A stretch of 64,000 nucleotides of DNA from Leptodontidium sp. MPI-SDFR-AT-0119 (GCA_020726505.1 JAHLEZ010000020.1:992001-1056000); one strand, 5' to 3'; numbered from the stretch's first letter, positions 9,290-21,858 are shown. Made by a program: numbers and translations. The notes: generated by a model not told the origin, from the letters alone.

Positions 9290-11876
9290 GAGACACTTGC
9301 GGCATCTTATATATGGCTGCAAACCACCTTGAGCAGAGTTTGATAACAGCTTTGCAACTTTTCAGGCGCATCATCTGGACAAAGTTTTCGCCATTGCTCT
9401 CCAACTCTTATTGTGGATGATGAAGTGCTCCATGAATGATAAATAGGGCGATTTAGTAATAGAGTTTACGTACTTCTAGTTTAGAAATATTGCCTATTAA
9501 AATTGCCAAGAGACCTCGGTGGCTAGAGTAAAGGGTGCCTATTGTCACCCTCTGAAATCCGCAGTAAAAGCACCTCCTTTTTGAAATTCAAAGGTCAAGT
9601 TACGAAATATTGGTCATGTCCTTCTTCATATTTCGTAAGACTGAGTCAAGGGCAAAGTATATTTCAACTAATTAAAGAATGAGGTCAATTCATATGATCA
9701 TTAAACAAGAGATTAAACTTCAATACTTCCAAATCTTAAACTTTCAGTATCCCTCCGACTTCTGAATGTCCGAATATAAGGAAGATTATAAGGTTTGCGA
9801 GACAGCTGAAAGGGGTATAGTGGCAAAGTCAAATGGTATGAACTGAAGAGTCCAGGTGATGCGGGAATTGAACTTCAAAATTTACAGTCTCGGTCAAGTG
9901 TCATTTTGAGAGTGGGTTGATCCACTTCAGCCATCCCACTTCTCGATTGATTCTTGTAGGGAAAGATTATCAAACGTACTGTGTCAAGACCCGCTTTGGT
10001 GTGGATATTCGTCCAAATAGTCTTGGGGAAATTTCAATACATTTCCAAGATTATGACGAAATGCTGAAAAGTGGAGGCATGCTGGTGGAATTCTGATGGA
10101 ATTGATGGATTTCCACTGGAGGTGGAGATGCGGGAAGCTACTGTACCATTCCTCCCCGTCGGTAACTTAGTCATAGAACCAGATTTGTATAGTTCTCGTC
10201 CAGTCTTCATGATGTGCTAGCTTCTTGGAACAACCTAGGAGTATTTGTCTGTCTTGGCTTGTTGAGTTCTTAACGAGGGGTAGCTAGACGACTTGTGGTG
10301 TTTCAAGGATGATCCAGAGCACCTTGGAAATCTTGGTGCAAGGTTGTACACATCGTACACACCATCGATTGAAAGTTCGTCTGAAAGTCAGCCAGGAGTC
10401 TTGCAAGTCTGACAAGAATACCAAGTTCAACTTTCCCTCCTTGACATAGTCGTCGACATCGTCAGTCCGAAAGAATCGAAACATGGAGTCCCTCTGAGAC
10501 TTTGTAGCGCAAGAAAGAAGGGCAGCTAGACAGTCCTGGTAAAGAAAGTTCTGATCGCCGGCTGAATTGGGGAGACTGAAACATGGACCAGGTCTGAATG
10601 GAATGCTAGTCTGACAACGTGGATACCATGACGAATAATAGACTGGGAGCGCCGTGCAGATCTTAGGCAGATCCGAATATAAACTTCAATGCACATCCTT
10701 GACCGACCTCCTTGACTTTGAGCTCCTCTTCTTTGTGCACTACACAGGTGTTCCTTGCGGTCCCTGCTCTTGTTTTACAGAAGTCGGTGCAGAAAAGGGG
10801 ATGCAGATGGTGCAGGGCGAATGACAGGTCGAATTGGTGTCTGCTTGTACGCACAGACGGGGCACGAGATCTACCCCTCGTGAATGAATGGGGAAAGCGA
10901 TCCACTATCCCGCAATCTGATGTCTTGGTACTGGAACAACACATCATTCGACTCTTCGACCCCAAACCCACAAATTGCAGCTCCTCGGGTTCGCCAGGAT
11001 ACAGGACAGAGGAGTCAAGACTCCAGGAGACAGGCTGTGGAGAAGTTGGAGAACCCCAGTCACACCCGGCGTGTCAGTATTCCCCTGGAACAGCCCAACC
11101 AGCCTCTCCCGGCCATAATTCCAGCGATCCGCTGTAGCTGCAAAATACAACAAGGTTTGAAATTGACAAGACTCGGGACTACCGCTTGTCAGTTACATCG
11201 AGAGTTCGAGACTCCGACGAGCCCGACAGTGCCGCACAACTGGCTGTTGTACCTCTGGGCGCTGTGTAGTTACAGATCGACGGATACGAAAGCCGAGAGG
11301 CGTTGCTGTCGCTTGGAGAATTATCCACGAGGCGTGGAGGGCAGCAAACGTTGTGGCAGACCCTAGTGGGTGACAGGCATGTCGGACTGAAGGCATAACA
11401 TGAAGCGAATATTTCCCAATGACGCCGTCTCATCTCATTCATCCTGGGAACCCCAGATCCAGGAGTTCCTTCCTCTTCAGGATGGATCTCCCCGTTTCCA
11501 CAATTTAGGAGACATGACAATCTCAGCTAGTGTAGATCCTGGTATCTGCTTACCCCGGGTCCGAGATGTTAAAGAGGGCCGGTCGTCTCGTGAAAGTTTA
11601 CAAGACGTCTTCGACCTGGACGCCGAAAGCTCGTTGCCTGCTTTCTCAAAGGCTATCATCCACTCTCTCAGATTCTATCGGGATTGTTTGCACCTATAGA
11701 CCGTGCATATCTTCAGACGAAGGCAGGTCATTACTCGGTCCAGGACTCGGTCGAGGTCACGGTCATTTTCCATCCACCAGCCGCCTCAGCTATATTCGTC
11801 TTATCGTTGATCATCGACTCTCTGCCTCTCTTTCCATTTCAACATCAAAGGAACATCCAACTCGATAGTTACTTCG
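9290..11876. other. Intergenic, no convincing gene
   Basis: About 2.6 kb without a supportable gene. Between 10.7 and 11.7 kb there are overlapping plus-strand frames (10712-11137, 10884-11366, 11400-11699) with no recognisable domain and inconsistent phases. They may be 5' untranslated sequence or promoter of the receptor gene starting at 11877. The 9.3-10.6 kb part is AT-richer and looks like ordinary non-coding sequence. Confidence 0.35.
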
Positions 11877-13201
11877 ATGGCAGAAATTCACACGAATCTA
11901 GACCCGCTCCCTCGAGAGATTCGCGATGGAATGATATCTATGGGGGTATTTGGGCTTCTGTCCAGTGCCTCCACTCTCAGTTTGATGGTATTCATCACGT
12001 ATCGGATGATCTTCTGGCGCCGATACTATGACCATCCCATTGCAACGAATCAGATCTTCGTCTTGATCTACAACCTTCTCCTCGCGGACTTTCAACAGGC
12101 GCTGAGCTTTGTCTTCTCCTTCTACTGGATATCACAGAATAAATTGGTTGGACCGTCGCCTGCTTGTTTTGCTCAGGGCTGGCTTATTCAGATCGGAGAT
12201 GTCTCATCGGGTCTCTGGGTGCTGGCTATTGCTGTCCACACATTCATCAACCTCGTTGGACAGAGGACGATAAAGCACAGAACATTCGTCATTGCTGTGG
12301 TTGCTCTCTGGGTATTTTGTTTGGTCCTTACAGCAATTGGCCCAATTCTTAGCAAAGACGACTTCTTCATTCCCGCAGGTGCATGGGTATGTTCATATAT
12401 CAAGTCACTCAAGACAGAGCTAATATTTGCTAGTGTTGGATGAATGAAACCCACGAGGCGGATCGATTGTACCTCCATTACCTATGGATTTTCATTTCGC
12501 AACTCGGATCTCTAGTCATCTATATTTCCGTCTTCTTCTTCCTTCGCGGCCGACTCGCCAATTCTAGTAAGCTTCAGACTGCAGCATTGTCGTCTGTATC
12601 AGACGAGGGACGGACCGGTCCCTACAAAGGAAATCCAACGACTACCACAACAATCATGAGCAATGGACACGATACTTTCGCTGTTTCAAGGCAACGGATC
12701 TTACGGACAGCACGATATATGGTTGTCTACCCCTTCGCCTATGTGTTCTTAACGCTGCCCCTCGCTACAGGTAGAATTTCGTCGATGGCTGGGAAGCGAC
12801 CTCCTTTGGTGTTCTTCCCCATTGCTGGTACGTTGATGGCAAGTTGTGGAATCATCGATGTCATCCTGTACCTCACGACACGAAAAGCACTCGTCCGGAG
12901 TAGTGTAGGAGCAAGAGGGCAAGGACATGGCAACGGACTCACGATATTCCGAACGAACGAGTCAACAGGGAGAGGAGCACGAGGGCAGTCTTTCCGGTTA
13001 GGAGGGATGCGAAACGAGGAAGATGGTGATCAAATCCCAGTAGGAAACGGAGCACCATTAGGCGGGACCATCGTGGTGTCGAAATCCATTGTCATGAGCG
13101 CAGATTCATTCGAGGGTTCAGGAAGGTCGCAAAGGTCTGATTCGCTGCAAAGTCTCGTTATCAACAAGGAGGAGGTACCTCACAATTCATGGCTGAAGTA
13201 G
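11877..13201 (+). CDS. Seven-TM receptor, Git3/cAMP-receptor-like GPCR
   Basis: Two exons (11877-12386 and 12434-13201; 47-bp intron GTATGT...TAG, phase 0) encode 425 residues. Seven hydrophobic segments are clear: ~20-48, 58-82, 92-125, 133-158, 188-215, 265-290 and 300-325. A long third cytoplasmic loop of about 50 residues lies between TM5 and TM6, and a ~90-residue Gly/Ser-rich cytosolic tail follows. The LLADFQQALSF stretch in TM2 and the overall plan match fungal Git3/Gpr1-type or cAMP-receptor-like GPCRs, which sense nutrients and signal through a G-alpha protein. The intron is confirmed by phase: splicing replaces a stop with GAWCWMNE. The gene looks intact. The ligand cannot be inferred. 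Confidence 0.8.
12387..12433 (+). other. Intron of the GPCR gene
   Basis: GTATGT donor and CTAG acceptor; removing these 47 bp keeps frame and restores a continuous transmembrane protein. Confidence 0.8.
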
Positions 13202-14609
13202 GGGGATATCCGGGAAAGGGGCAACTTGTTTATTTGGATATTTAGCCGGCGAAGCAATCTTCTTGTGTACATATGATACCCAACCAACAAAACTTACTTT
13301 AATACTATTTCAATGCCCATATTACACTCATTTAGTCTACTTTACGTAGGTGCTATCGAAGTCTTGGGCTGCATCTTACATCTGTGCCGCCTCCTTGTAT
13401 CCAGGTACGCACAGTGAGTGAGATCTTAGCCCCGTCTCGCGATCTCGCAGATCTCGGACCAGGCTCCGAGGTTCGAGAATTCGAGAATCCCCCTCTTTCA
13501 CCATCTAAACCATCAGAAACAATTCTTCCGTTTCTAGAAACGGCACTTAGAAGCGGGATAAAGGCGTGGGCGCTGAGATCATGGAATGCGATGATGGGGG
13601 TAGGCGATGCCAGAAGTGCATGTTTTCAGATATTAGAGTTTTGCCCAAGTTGCCGTCCCCTAGTTTTTGGGATTGATGGATTGATCTAGATCTAGCCTCT
13701 TAGTGAGTGACCTCTGGTCTAGCCAGCCACCCCAGCTATAGCCTAGGTAGGTGATATAGCCTCACGTGCAGCACCACTGCAGGTGTTGAAACGTTCTGAC
13801 AGCTGCACTGCGCCTCTGGTGTCTGTCTTCTCAATCGGTACTTACGATATCGACCAACGACTGAAAGCGCCAACATTTACTGGCAGCCTTGCTTATTAGG
13901 GCAGGTCGGTCCGAACCTGTTACCAACGTTTGCATGTGGGGTTTAGGCTTGATGTTATGGTTGCCAAATGCCAACTGAGGCTATGTCACCTGCAACAGTT
14001 GCTAAGAAATAACTCTGTTGGTCTAGAATCGGCTTGTATGGATGGTGGGAGGCATTTCTTGTGCAGCCTAGTCGTTGTTGGTGCTGGGTGCAACCCTGAA
14101 GCAGCAGCAAAGGCGGGAAGTGAGGAAAGTAAAAAGGGGAAAGCCTACCAATGTTTCATGGATATAACTCAATATCATGAAGTGCAGCCCCAAAAACAGG
14201 AGCTTTCCACTGTATTTGGATAGTTGTTGTCTTGAGGCATTTTCCCCTGACAGTCAAGGGTACTTTGGCTCTCATTTGCCGAATTCTTGGACGTCCAGAG
14301 ACAGCAAAGTCTAAATCTGCTTCGAATTGGTGGAAATTTCTAAAGGTTTCGCTAGATACATGACAGTTTCTTGGCTTCTTGGCTTGTAGAATTCGTTCGA
14401 AGGCTTGGGAACTACTGTTCGTTATGCATCCAATTGCTTGATAACATCATTAGGTGCAGCACGGCCATACAGAGACTGGGAATCCAAGGAGGCTGTCTCG
14501 ACTTGAACGCCCTGTAATCCTTAGGCGACACCCATCAAGAACATATCCGAATTCTCCCAGAATGTCCTGCTCGGTGCATTAAATAGATGTTCTACCCAAG
14601 CAAACTGCG
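13202..14609. other. Intergenic, no convincing gene
   Basis: This holds the 3' flank of the receptor gene, then sequence in which short frames (13384-13689, 13930-14223) have no recognisable features. Confidence 0.4.
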
Positions 14610-15608
14610 TTACGATCGCTTTCGCTTCTTCCCACTGCAAAGTTGGCGAGTCAGTACAAAGTCAATAATCCAGGGGCAAAATAAAATCTGGGAGCCTGGA
14701 TCTTCACTTACACTTTCAAGACCCATAATCCCTCTCAACTTCCCCAGGATCTGCAACAACCACATTTTATCTCCCGAGGTATCTCCACCATACACCGGAA
14801 GTTGTCCAACTCCGCTCTCCGCAACCCCCACTATACACAGTACCCACAGCAAGAACGGTTTGGGGAACGACACCCACAGTTCGGTCTCGCTTAATATCCT
14901 CAGCGAATACTTTACTCTCGTGGCCACTTTCGAGATGATGATACTTTTGGGGCCAGTATGAGCTCGACGGAGGAAAAGGTGGATGTAGAGAAGGCAAGTG
15001 CCATGCCATGTCCGCGTACATGACCTGACGGAATCATCAGCTCGGGGTTGAGACGTGGAGCCATGTTGGCGAACGTTGTTACGAGCTAGTGACCAGATCG
15101 ATGCATTGATTTGACCTTCTAGCAGTACCATTCCTTGGGTATACTGCTGTCTGACTTCTTCTGTTGCTTCGCTTTTGGGGTTCGAGGCATGAATTTGTGA
15201 GGCAAGAGAGGAGAGTTGGCGGACTCGGTGGAATATGTAGGCTGTTATGTCGTCCATGCCTTCGTAGACTACAATGGGAGAGAAAGGGAAGCTGTCTGGC
15301 CATTGCGAGTTCAGCGCTCTGAACAGGCTTATTTCTTCGTCGAGTGTTGGTTTCGAAGGGGTGGGAATCTTTGCTTGAATGGAGAGGAAGCGAGGAGGGG
15401 TCAAGTTTGCTGAAGCATGGGAGACGTCGACCCTGAAAGCGTAAGCATTCTTCGCCCTCGTGAATGAGATCTCCTCACATGCAAAAAGGTTTGGATGGGG
15501 GTGCCGAAGAAAATGGAAACGTACTCTGTGCATGCTTTGCTGCCTGCTCCAGTAAACCTTCATAGGAGATCCGGGAAATTGGCTCGCCGCGAAAGCACTA
15601 ATATGCAT
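14610..15608 (-). pseudogene. Fungal transcription-factor C-terminal domain, decayed
   Basis: The minus-strand frame contains ALNSQWPDSFPFSPIVVYEGMDDITAYIFHRVR, then TWHGTCLLYIHLFLRR, then a shifted stretch FPKPFLLWVLCIVGVAESG. This order and wording (WxxACLLYLHxFLR ... PxLLLWVLxVGG) match the C-terminal regulatory domain of Zn2Cys6 regulators of the Fungal_trans_2/DUF3468 type. No Zn2Cys6 domain is seen upstream (15.6-15.8 kb), and parts of the domain lie in another frame (14767-15021), so I regard it as a frame-shifted, 5'-truncated relic beside the RIP-damaged transposon. An alternative is a still-expressed gene with unrecognised introns. Confidence 0.55.
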
Positions 15609-15849
15609 CGCGGAGTGCCCGATCTTTTAATATCCTCCGATCTATATTTTACGTTTCCATGTGCAACAATCCCTTTCGAAAATCTCGAAAATCTGAAGCA
15701 TTATGAAAGTAATACTACAGTGCTGAAGATATCTAACTAGTAGGAACGTCGAAAAGGCAACGTAAAAAATTCTCAATGTTTTATATAGATATCATCCAGA
15801 GGAAAGAAGAATCGAACCTAGAAAGATAAAAGGTCAACGCTCATAAATA

Positions 15850-15874
15850 CAGTCGGACCGCCTCAAAACCGACA
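15850..15874 (+). repeat. Left terminal inverted repeat
   Basis: A 25-bp repeat, perfect inverted match to 20350-20374, preceded by the TA target duplication. Confidence 0.95.
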
Positions 15875-15984
15875 AAAATTTAAACTTTAAAAAAGTGGAG
15901 ATATTTTCTTATAAGATACTACGTTTATATATTTAAAGCCATTTGGCCTCTTAGCTTTTTTTATTTTACTATGTAATTAAAAAG

Positions 15985-16135
15985 TTATATCCAAATATAA
16001 AATAAAAAAACGACATTTCAAAAAAAATGATCCCTTTTTCTTGGCGACGATATAACTTTATAAAACTAAGCCCGATTTGGATAAAAGTGGGTCCGTTAGA
16101 AAGCTAGCAATTAGACGTATAAGATGGATTAGATA
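15985..16135 (+). repeat. Subterminal direct repeat, left copy
   Basis: About 150 bp (AAATATAAAATAAA..., AAATGATCCC, GCCCGAT, AAAAGTGGGTCC, GCTAGCAATT, GATGGATTA) recurs in the same orientation at about 20165-20320, just inside the right end. Confidence 0.75.
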
Positions 16136-16290
16136 GTTCTTTGAAATGTGGAGGTTTAATAATATATTATTATTGAAGTTCCTTAGCTTTATAATTAAGC
16201 GAGCTGAAATATCTTTAACTTTCAACGTCAACTCTACTTAATATTACTACTACACCGGCTATTTCAACCACCACTCTCACAACACTTATT

Positions 16291-19212
16291 ATGGCTCCTT
16301 CGAAGCGTAATAGAGGCGCTACTCTTGCTAAATCACCTCCTGGATCGCCTATTCGGCCAATCACAAAGCGTCCTCGTCAACAAACACCTGAAGCCTCTGG
16401 TTCTTTACCTCTACCTTTACGCCCTACAAAGCTTATTGTTACCACTACACCTACTGCTTTTAATAGTAGTCAAGTCGACGAATCAGAGTTTAAGGAGGAA
16501 AAGAGAGCTCAAGTGATTAGCGAATCAGAGAGCGAAGAAGAAGAAGATGATAATATTACTCGTACCAATGAGTTTTTAGATCAAGATCTTAAAGAGCTAG
16601 GCCGGGATAAGCTAGACAGGGAGGAAATTAACAAATCAGATATTGAGAAGGAAGTTACCGAAGAGTTTAAAATCTCTAAGTACTTTCGTCAGTCAATAAT
16701 CGATTTAGAAGGCAAAGTGGTATTACCTTCTAAAGAAGTATTCAACGTATTAACGTTTAGTTAATATCTTCTTATTCTTTTAATAAATATAATAACTAAT
16801 TTATATATTAGTTCCTAAAGGCCCTCATAAGAGTAAATTAGCTCCTCTTTCAGAAAAGGGATCAGCCACTCAAAAGAGAGCTAAAGTAGCTCAACGAGAA
16901 TTAAATCGTCAAAATTCTCTCCACAAGTCTAAAACTCCCGCACATAATCAGCCTACCCTATAATAACCTCTCACTGGTTTCTTTAAACCAAAACCTCTTA
17001 TAATAGAGCCTCCCGACGACGATCTTTTTGAAGATATCGACGATTTAAGCGACGAAGAAGACGAAGAGTTCGATCAACAAGTAGAGGAAGAACTTCGGGC
17101 CGAAGATAACTCTATTAAGTTAGACGATTTCAACGATATCGAATTTACAGATGATCGCAACGAGCTCTTATTGGATTCGCTTATTGGAGATGCTATTAAC
17201 TTTGGCTTTACCGAAATTACTTCTACGCCAAAGACTTATCGAGAGGTTCTTACCGATATTAAGAAGCAAATCAACAACAAGAAGGTTAAGCTTCTCCCTC
17301 GGGTACAGTTCGAATATTCGCTTATTTAACAATATATTCAAAATCTCTTAAAAAAGAGTCCTTATAGAGGTCGAATCGAAGCCTCTCTCCTTATTGCCGA
17401 GAGCAATCACCTTACTAGTAAAGGAATAACTCTTGCCCGCAAAATAAGAGCTCTATTTCTTTATTATCGAACGCATAAATCGCTACCCCTTAAAACACGT
17501 GGAAGAACTCGAAAAAATCGATCTTATTTAGACAACGAAGACGTCTTTCAAGCTTATAGAACTTGGTTATTAGCTCAAAAGCTAGCTATAGTTACACTAA
17601 AAGGATTTCACTACGCTCTTAATATACAAATTATGCCTCGATTATTAGCTTCGGCTAACAATAACAAGAAGCCCTTATTAAGTAAAACTACTAGGGGAAA
17701 GTCAATAAAACCTTAGAAAGCTCTCGGTAAAACAGCTACTTATAAGTGGCTAAATCGTCTTAGATTTTACACTACCGAAGAAAAGAAAGGGGTATATGTT
17801 AATAGCCATAAGAGAGCCGACGTTATCGAGTATCGTCAAAATGAGTTTCTACTAAAAATAACTCTCTACTAATCGTTTACTACTAATTACGAAAAAGACG
17901 AGAATAAGGTTCTTTAGCCAATTACTCCAACTCTACCACCGGGGGAGAAAGAGCACGTTATTTATTACTATAACGAGAGTTACTTTCACGGCAAAGAGTA
18001 TTCTAAGCAAATCTAGCTTTACGAAGATTAATAAAAAATGCCTTCTAAAAGTAAAGGAGGCCTTATTCACGTTTCAGACTTTATAAGTCTTAAAGGGAGG
18101 CTTACTATTAGTCAAAAAGATACTCGGGAAATCATTTATCCGGGGGGCGACGTTAAATATTAGAATACAAAGGCTCTCTTAAAGCAAGTAAAGAGAGCTA
18201 TTGATATATTCGAAGAAAAGCACCCTAATAAAGTAGCTGTCTTTATTTTCGACCAATCAAGTGCTCACGCTAGCAAAGGGGAAGGTGCTTTAAACGCCTT
18301 TAATATGAATCTTAGTAAGGGTGGAGCTCCTTTACCACAAAAGGTTAGTTTTTCAGTTATACCTGCCTATTTAGGAAGTACTTACTAATTAACTTACTTT
18401 TCAGGATACTTACTTTCCCCCTGATATTTCTGAAGCTAAGCGAGCTCGCGGGTTAGAGGGTACTATTCAAGAGCTTAATTATAAGGTTAAGAAGGTTATT
18501 AAGGTGCCAGTTGAAGGCTACCCTAACAAAAAGAGAGTCAAGAAGACTATTATGGAAGAAACGCCAAAAGGACTTAAATAAATCCTTGCCGAGAGAGGTT
18601 GTTTACCTTTAAGTAAGTATTATTCTTTAAATTTAAAGTAATATATTAATAACTTATAGGGAAAAAGCTACCAAAGGCTAAGTGCACTAGAGACAGCAAA
18701 TGCACTAATATTCTTTCTTGGCCTTCAAAAAAGGTTACTACTTATTACTTAGCGAGGATTTTAGCTAATTACAAAGACTTCTTTGAACAAAAGTCGGCTC
18801 TTGAAGAGCTACTCTTGTCTAGGGGTTATAAGTGTCTCTTTTTACCGAAGTTTCACTGCGAGCTAAACCTGATTAAGATGTATTAGGCGTTTTACAAGAA
18901 CTTATATCGACAGGTTTAGAAAGAGACTTTTCTAGAAGTAAGTTATTAACTTATTTTAAAATTTAATAACTAATAAACCTTTAGGCTAAAGAAGTAACTT
19001 TAAAAGCTTTAAACTCTTGTCCTCTTAATACGCTACGCAGATATATTAATAGAGCTTCACGCTTTATAAATGCTTACCAAAAGGGGCTTAGCTTTAAGCA
19101 AACTGCGTAGTATGTAAAGAAACAAAGTGGCCATAGAACTATCTCTGAGATTATAATGAAAGAGTTTAATATAGTCCCAAAGAACCAAGTAGAAGTTGAC
19201 GAGTTAGCTTGA
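16291..19212 (+). pseudogene. DDE transposase of the TIR element, inactivated
   Basis: The start ATG at 16291 opens a charged N-terminal region. Successive blocks follow: QAYRTWLLAQKLAIVTLKGFHY, KGVYVNSHKRADVIEYR, PPGEKEHVIYYYNESYFHGK, GGLIHVSDFISLKGRL, VAVFIFDQSSAHASKGEG, KAKCTRDSKCTNILSWPSKK, KCLFLPKFHCELNLIKMY and ISEIIMKEFNI. At least three short introns are evident by phase (about 18340-18404, 18612-18659 and 18939-18988). Many in-frame TAG/TAA stops occur where Trp or Gln would be expected. From family memory the first acidic residue (17972-17974) is Asn instead of Asp, and the third (18875-18877) is Lys instead of Glu. Only the middle Asp (18251-18253) remains. The protein cannot be active. 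Confidence 0.85.
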
Positions 19213-20164
19213 TTTTATTAGTTGGATTTTGTATTTATTTACTAGCGCGGTAGCTAGTTTAGTAGTTATAAAAGTGCTTTATTTAGAATCCTCTTAAGAA
19301 TCAGGTATCTCTCTCTCTGACTCTGTCTTAGAACCTTTGTCTAACTCTATTATCTCAAAGGTTATAACTCCTCTAAACTAACGACAAGATACGCCAAAAT
19401 CGTTATTTATAGTCCACTTTTAACCTCCCCTAATAACAGTAGCCCTAACCCTCTTATTCTTTTGTAATAAAGCTTTAATTAGTTCTTTAGAAGCTTCTGT
19501 AACTCAACTAACGTGTATCTCAATTGTTATATTAACTTCGTTTAAAGAGAGATAATATAAAGATAGACCTATAAATTAAGTTAATTATATATTATAATAT
19601 CAAATAGATTAAATTAAACATACCTCTACCTCCAGGGAAGCGACTTAATTGAGAAGTAATCGTTCGATATTTAATATTGTAGCTCTCTCTAATAGAGAAT
19701 CGTCGAGAGTTATAAAAGTCTCCTGATACGACTAGCGTAAAATATACTATTAATAATGCTCTTTCAAATAGATTAATTACCTATAGATAATTGTCGCTTA
19801 ATTAGCTATAATTATTAAGTATTAAGGTAAGCGAAGTTATTAATATTTAAGGAAGAAGAAATTCTGTGAATAAAGAAAGACTCTTATGCTATAACACAGT
19901 AACATATACGCTAATGACTAAGCATTAGCACTTATTAAGATACTACTTAATTAATAAGAATATATTATATCATTATATTATACTTTTATATATTATTTAA
20001 TCATTTAAAAAATAATAATACTTAAAACGTTACTAGAAAAAAATATTATAATAATTAAGTGGGTCCTACTAATAATACTAACTTCTTTTTCTTATAGAAT
20101 GCTATAATACAATTAATAACAAATTTAGAAGCAAAAAGAATTACATAATATTCATTATAACTTT

Positions 20165-20320
20165 TAAAAAACATATAAATATAAAATAAAAATCTCAAAA
20201 AAAAAATGATCCCGCCAAGACCTTACTTATATAAGTATAACTTCTTTACCGCTAGCCCGATTAGGCTAAAAGTGGGTCCATTCGAACGCTAGCAATTTAT
20301 TGCATCTGATGGATTAAACA
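20165..20320 (+). repeat. Subterminal direct repeat, right copy
   Basis: Same-orientation partner of 15985-16135, diverged by substitutions and small indels. Confidence 0.75.
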
Positions 20321-20349
20321 GATATATTATATTACTTAATTCTTAAAAT

Positions 20350-20374
20350 TGTCGGTTTTGAGGCGGTCCGACTG
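20350..20374 (-). repeat. Right terminal inverted repeat
   Basis: Perfect inverted copy of the left end, followed by TA. Confidence 0.95.
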
Positions 20375-20570
20375 TAGTGATAGCGCAAATACAAGTAAAA
20401 AGGTTATTGCCCATCAAGTTTTCTCTTGAGAGAAAAAAATGTCACTTGATGATTTGTTTTATGTTCTCCATTTTGGATCTCGGCTCCGTGGCAACGGTCG
20501 CAGAGTCTAACGCGTTATGATCGAGGATGTGATCTCCGAGACTGGCTTCTTGGTCGACCTTGTCCCCTTT

Positions 20571-21548
20571 CTAATCGACGTCCATTCGGCCTCCTTCGTC
20601 GGTCACGAATAGGCTGATGATTGCTCCGACGACAGCAATGATTGCACTGCACCACCATGCTAGGCCGGAGTAGCCTAGCCCAAGGCCAGCAGAGAACAGA
20701 AATCCGGAGACAGTGGGCCCGAAGGCTCGGGATAAAGAGGCGGTAGATGCTGCGACACCGTTGATAGTTCCGAGCATAAGGAGGGAGGGTGCGGAATTGG
20801 TGAGGAGGATGGCGTTGCTAGGGTAAGCTAGGGTTGCGAATGTGCATTTCCAGACTACCAATGCATAGACTCCGGCTGTCAGTTGGCGGGATTGTGAGCA
20901 GTAAACAGTATTCGATTGATTAATTAAGACTACAGCCGTAGATGCTTTATATAAGCCATCTGAACGATAGGCAGCCATAGGCTCCAATACTATAAGCTAG
21001 GTAGAAATGATACTCATGACTCATCACATGACTCATACCAATCAACACCGGCCATTCGCATGGACTCAGGAAAGAGCACGAAGTACGGTGTCGAGAGGTA
21101 GAGAATGGGATAAGAGAGTGTGATTAATCTGAATAGATCCAACACACTCAAGGCAGGTTCCATTCTGGATTTTTCGGAGGCGGCGTACTTAGGAGAATCG
21201 GAAGCAAGGCATCAAAAGTCATGGTGTGGCTGCGAATCACGAGTCAGTTTTGTCTGACCTGCAGGAGAAACAACTCATAACTTACTAAGCTAGGATACTA
21301 TAACCGACGATGTTCAGAACAACCTGGTTCGTAAAAGCTTTTGCTGCAGTTGGCTTTGACTTCGGCGTAATGTGCGGGGCATTGAGATCTAGAGCTTTCT
21401 GCGGTTCGGGCGATGGAGTGGGAGGCAGATTGGGTGATCCTGTAGAGGTGCGATATCCTGGTGGTTGTTTATTGCCCCCACACCAAGAGATCCTCCTCAC
21501 CCTGTCTGCCCTTGCCGTCCCCGAATATATTTCTCCACCCACCCCCAC
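20571..21548 (-). pseudogene. MFS transporter, C-terminal half only
   Basis: On the minus strand a loop rich in Pro/Lys leads to TNQVVLNIVGYSILA. A 56-bp intron (21285-21230, phase-consistent) follows, then YHTMTFDALLPILLSTPPP. After a gap comes LFRLITLSYPILYLSTPYFVLFPE, and finally VYALVVWKCTFATLAYPSNAILLTNSAPSLLMLGTINGVAASTASLSRAFGPTVSGFL with the last two transmembrane segments. This is the second half (TM7-12) of a YCR023C/ZIFL-like major facilitator. TM1-6 are missing, one segment after EWNLP appears deleted, and the join near 20990-21060 is disturbed, so I call it a pseudogene. Its position just outside the TIR transposon may explain decay by spreading RIP. Confidence 0.75.
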
Positions 21549-21727
21549 GAGAGCGCTTGGCGCATTGCCAGATGACTACGGCGCAAGGCATGTGAACATG
21601 TCCACCCACCTTTTCGTTGAAAAAGCAACCACTCAGGCTCGTAAATTGGCTGGTTGTGGTACGTAATGAACCCCCGCAACGCCAGATGGTTATCTCTTCC
21701 CGAAGGACATGGGTGGGCGGGTGCATC

Positions 21728-21734
21728 TATTTAA
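21728..21734 (+). promoter_or_regulatory. TATA-like box of the metallothionein-like gene
   Basis: TATTTAA lies 131 bp upstream of the ATG at 21859. The intervening sequence is pyrimidine/CAA-rich, with an ACAAACAAACG stretch directly before CTAAAATG, as in highly expressed fungal small genes. Confidence 0.4.
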
Positions 21735-21858
21735 CCCTGAGCTGCATCCCATTCACCAGAGGTTACCACCACATTCCAAAACATCCATCTGCTACTTCAC
21801 AAGACCACCAAATCGAACAACCTGAAGTTCCCTCAACAAACAAACGCCATCTGCTAAA

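Larger units (their letters stand above)
15850..20374 (+). mobile_element. 4.5-kb TIR DNA transposon with TA target duplication, RIP-damaged
   Basis: The ends are 25-bp perfect inverted repeats (CAGTCGGACCGCCTCAAAAC... and its complement), each flanked by TA (15848-15849 and 20375-20376), giving a 4525-bp element. The interior is strongly AT-rich compared with both flanks and encodes one damaged DDE transposase (16291-19212). TA duplication and the DDE spacing place it in the broad IS630/Tc1/mariner group. The transposase belongs to a large fungal lineage known to me from conserved wording such as FIFDQSSAHA and FLPKFHCELN, for which I do not give a family name. The many G-to-A changes suggest inactivation by RIP. 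Confidence 0.9.

Noticed and set aside
10712..11699. Possible gene upstream of the GPCR
   Set aside because: Overlapping frames in different phases, no domain, no consistent intron; may be leader sequence.
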